Positions 61,101 to 64,000 of a stretch of 64,000 nt of DNA are shown piece by piece. A program made the translations under genes and the position numbers. Position 1 is the first letter of the stretch. The number at the start of each line of letters is the position of its first letter. This stretch comes from Daphnia carinata (Eukaryota > Arthropoda > Branchiopoda > Diplostraca > Daphniidae): positions 3,224,001-3,288,000 of the forward strand of contig NC_081335.1 of the NCBI RefSeq assembly GCF_022539665.2. The letters run 5' to 3'. The notes beneath the pieces were generated by a model that did not search any database, was not told where the DNA came from, and saw nothing but the letters and a program-made list of their open reading frames with translations.

Positions 61101-62260
61101 TCCTCTTTCTCTCAAATAGTGGTAGAACCTTTTGTCTCTCGGAAATGAAGAGATACCTTTAAGATATCCCCTCTCAAAAAAGAAACTCTTGACGTTCTTC
61201 CCTCCCACCTGATTGTCCCCAGACGTAGTAGAAAAAAAAAACGAAACAAAAGAATATCGAAAAATAAATCAGACGAAGAAGAAAAGTATGCAAATCGTTT
61301 CTTCCTCCCCTTGAAATAAAAAAAAAAAGGTAAAAAAAAGAAAAATCCGCCATTTTGATTTTTGTGTGGGCGTTCGTTCTCATCCCCCCCCCCACGTCCA
61401 TTGTTTCACAAATTGTAACCACTCCATTTGTACGAAACGCTTTTGGTTTTCAACCACATTTCTCTACGTTTCATCAACAGGTTGAATTGCAACATTTTTT
61501 GGAATCTCCTGGCTGGATTTTGGTCAATCAAATCAATTTGGTCAGAGGAAGCAGCAACCGAAAAACCACGAGATAACCAAGAAAGCCGAAGGCTAGAAAA
61601 AAAGGTGGAGCTGGGCAAAAAGAGGAAGGAGATTGAAAAGAACCTTCACTCCTCCTTCCACTGCGTGGGGGACACTCGCCTCCCATTTTCTTCCTTGTGA
61701 ACTTGCCATATCGTCACCGATCGTGAAGGTTTTCTTGGAAAGAAGAAGAAGAAAAAAAAAAAGGGGGGAAGGCGAGGACACACACTGGAAGAAGTAAAAA
61801 GAAAAAAAAAGAAAAGGGAGGAGGAGATCCAAATCTTTTTTCGTCTTATTTTTTTTTTTTTTTTTTTTCACTTGTGTCAAGACTTGATCCGGCCCAGGCC
61901 AGTGCAAAGTGAACTATCGACCGGCTGTGACGTGTCTCTCAGACTGCGTACACTCCACACACTCTTCATTTTAATATCCATCAAAGGGAAAAGAAAAAAA
62001 AAAGTTGAGTGTTTCCTACCTTGTTTTTTCTCCAAGTGTTGTTTCTTCGTTGTGATTCAAGTGTAAAGATCATCGAGGAAAGTCGAAAACACATCAGCGT
62101 GGAGTGGTTGACCATCGGTGCTGCTGATCACTGGGCATCATCAGCAGCAGCAGCAGTCGACAATAGCAACAAGGACGACATCTTGAATTACGTTTTCGAA
62201 TTGAATCATCGTCTGCTAGAGTCGTGTGGAAACTCGAAAATTGATAATTCTGCCAACATC
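58187..62260. other. Non-coding DNA upstream of the homeobox coding start
   Basis: Low-complexity rich, with a CA run at about 60390-60414 and TA/TG stretches near 58490 and 60420. No coding exon was found. It is presumably the first intron and/or 5' UTR of the Otx-type gene. The stretch from about 62040 to 62260 is in a frame open into the ATG (it contains a Ser/Ala run), but has no landmark. Confidence 0.4.
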
Positions 62261-64000
62261 ATGGCCTACCTGGCCAAAGGCAACCCGTACGCCATGAACA
62301 TGGGAGTCGGCATGGGCCCAGTAGGACTTCATCATCATCACGCTCAGGTGGGCGTCGGCGGCGGTGGAATGCCCGGTCTGGCCGGTTTGGCTATGCCTCC
62401 GTCGGCCATGGACCCGCTCCACTCGGCCGTCGGGTTCCCTCCAGGTATGGACCGACCATGTAAATATGAATTTCTTTTACTTTTGATTTTTCCAGTCTTC
62501 CAATTTTTTCATTTTTCAAAAATGGAATCTCATTAAAAAAAAAAAAACACGTGGTCTTAAATTGCAATTCGTTTACGATTTCCAAATTTAGGGAGTAACG
62601 GAGCTGGAAGGAAACAGAGGCGAGAACGGACGACGTTCACTCGTGGCCAACTGGATGTTCTTGAATCATTATTCGCTAAAACTCGTTATCCGGACATATT
62701 CATGCGCGAAGAAGTGGCTCTCAAAATCAACCTGCCTGAATCTCGTGTCCAGGTACATCATTCTATTTCTGTTTTTTTTTTTTTTTTTTTTTTACTGTTG
62801 TTCCAGTCTTGCAAAACGATGGCGTCGTTAAATGGCCGGTAATTCCGGCGCACACCGTGTCCCGTTTTTTTTTTTTTGTGCTTAGAAATTTGAGAAACAT
62901 GTTGGACGTTGTTGTCCACGCGCCACACACTTTTCCTTTTTCGAATGTGTCCTTTTGAAAAGAGGAACATTTGAATAGCCCCCAACGGTTGATGTCTTTT
63001 TGAAAAGGACCGGCACGTCTAGTTGTAAATCTTTTTCATTTTGACCCTTTTAAAATGTTCGTCTATGACGTTTGAATAGCCAGACACGTCTGTTAACACT
63101 TTCGTTCGCAATTTACCCCAATTTTTCTTTTAAACTGGACAGAAATTACGTCAGCTTCTTTTGCATATTCTAACGGGATATTGTACACTCTAAATGCCTA
63201 TTGAAATATTTATTATTTTGAAAACAAATCAGGTTTGGTTCAAAAACAGACGGGCCAAGTGTCGCCAACAGTCGCAGCAGCAGCAACAGCAACAACAGCA
63301 GCAGCAAAATTCCGGCGGAGGGTCTGGTGGTAGCAAGAGCACCGGAACACCGAGGCCTAAGAAGATCAAGAACTCGCCGGGCAGCCCCGTTTCGAACCGC
63401 CAACAACAGCAACAACAACAACAACAATCGTCGATCATCAATTCGACTCCGAGTCAGCCGGGTCTTGGCCTGCAGCAACAACAGCAGCAAATTCAGCAGC
63501 AGCAACAACAACAACAACATCAAACGAAGATGCATCGCGATTGCAGTCCGCCTTCCTCGCTTCCCCTACACTCTCCGCACACGCCGTCGTCGTCTGTAAC
63601 GCCTACACCGACGCCTCCACCGTTAGGTGCCGGCGGATTGACGGGCGGTTACGGCACGATGGTGGCCGGTATGGTTGACGTCTCTACACACGCTTCTACT
63701 GGCGGAGGTGTAGGCAGTGTCGGTGGAGGTTATGGAAATGGCGGCAATACGAATTTCTGGGGCGGACACGATTTTCACGTTCCTTCGCCGCAACGGGCCG
63801 GCTCTTACGGCCTCGCCGCTGGACCTAAAATGACGGGGTCGAATTCGTCGGTCGGCACTCCGATGAGCGGTTCCATGGGCTCGTTTTCGTCACCTAGTTC
63901 GATGCACGGCATGTCCCCAATGGGTATGATGCCAACCGGTTATCCATCACCCAACCCGAGTCCGGCCGGATGCTACGGTGTAGCTACGGCTGGAGGATAC
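62261..64000 (+). CDS. otd: Otx/orthodenticle homeobox protein (3' end outside the window)
   Basis: Paired-like homeodomain transcription factor for head and anterior nervous system patterning. Exons in phase: 62261-62444, 62592-62752 and 63233-beyond 64000. The N terminus [12 protein letters not shown] is followed by Met/Gly/His-rich sequence. The homeodomain runs from [20 protein letters not shown] through [20 protein letters not shown] to [13 protein letters not shown]. Lys at position 50 (WFKNRR) marks the bicoid/Otx DNA specificity (TAATCC). The intron between homeodomain residues 46 and 47 (SRVQ / VWFK) is the site known from Otx genes. Downstream are three Gln-rich runs, [10 protein letters not shown], and Ser/Gly/Pro-rich sequence with no stop by the window end. 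Upstream in-frame codons before 62261 exist, but MAYLAK is the best start. Which Otx paralogue this is cannot be decided. Confidence 0.94.

Noticed and set aside
63170-63535. Minus-strand Leu-rich frame
   Set aside because: It is the antisense shadow of the polyglutamine runs of the homeobox gene.

Overview
This is animal nuclear DNA, most likely from an arthropod and plausibly a Daphnia-like branchiopod crustacean. Genes are split into many short exons by mostly 60-100 base introns with GT..AG borders, there are no operon-style Shine-Dalgarno sites, and the best protein matches are animal families. The species call is an inference from gene content, intron size and compactness. Coding models below were built by joining exons by eye and checking phase across every junction.

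Layout. 2.3-5.7 kb (+): an inhibitory Smad (Smad6/7, Dad). 7.0-8.0 kb (+): a TMUB1/2-type membrane protein with a ubiquitin-like domain. 8.3-10.6 kb (-): a WDR76/Cmr1-type WD-repeat protein. 12.1-13.6 kb (+): a four-repeat annexin. 13.9-30.5 kb is a repeat island: four related units of one unrecognised element, two of them forming a large palindrome, plus three tRNA-like triplet modules, SINE-like copies, a small MITE and a 23-bp minisatellite. 31.9-41.6 kb (-): a CEP170-like centrosome protein in 15 exons. 43.5-45.9 kb (-): GTP cyclohydrolase I. 47.9-50.7 kb (+): B9D2 and Tectonic, whose coding regions are only 11 bases apart, behind two overlapping X-box-like motifs. 50.7-62 kb: long non-coding DNA rich in homopolymers and dinucleotide repeats. 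62.3-64.0 kb (+): the 5' coding part of an Otx/orthodenticle homeobox gene, cut by the window end.

How genes relate. B9D2 and Tectonic both belong to the ciliary transition-zone MKS module. Their fused layout and the X-box-like sites suggest joint control by an RFX factor. CEP170 is also a centriole/centrosome protein but is transcribed separately. The remaining genes (BMP/TGF-beta feedback, biopterin synthesis, DNA-damage WD protein, annexin, head patterning homeobox) look like ordinary neighbours.

Most notable: the dicistron-like B9D2-Tectonic locus with tandem X-boxes, and the element family with about 380-base hairpin-rich inverted ends, a small intron-containing gene inside, and recurrent tRNA-like triplets.
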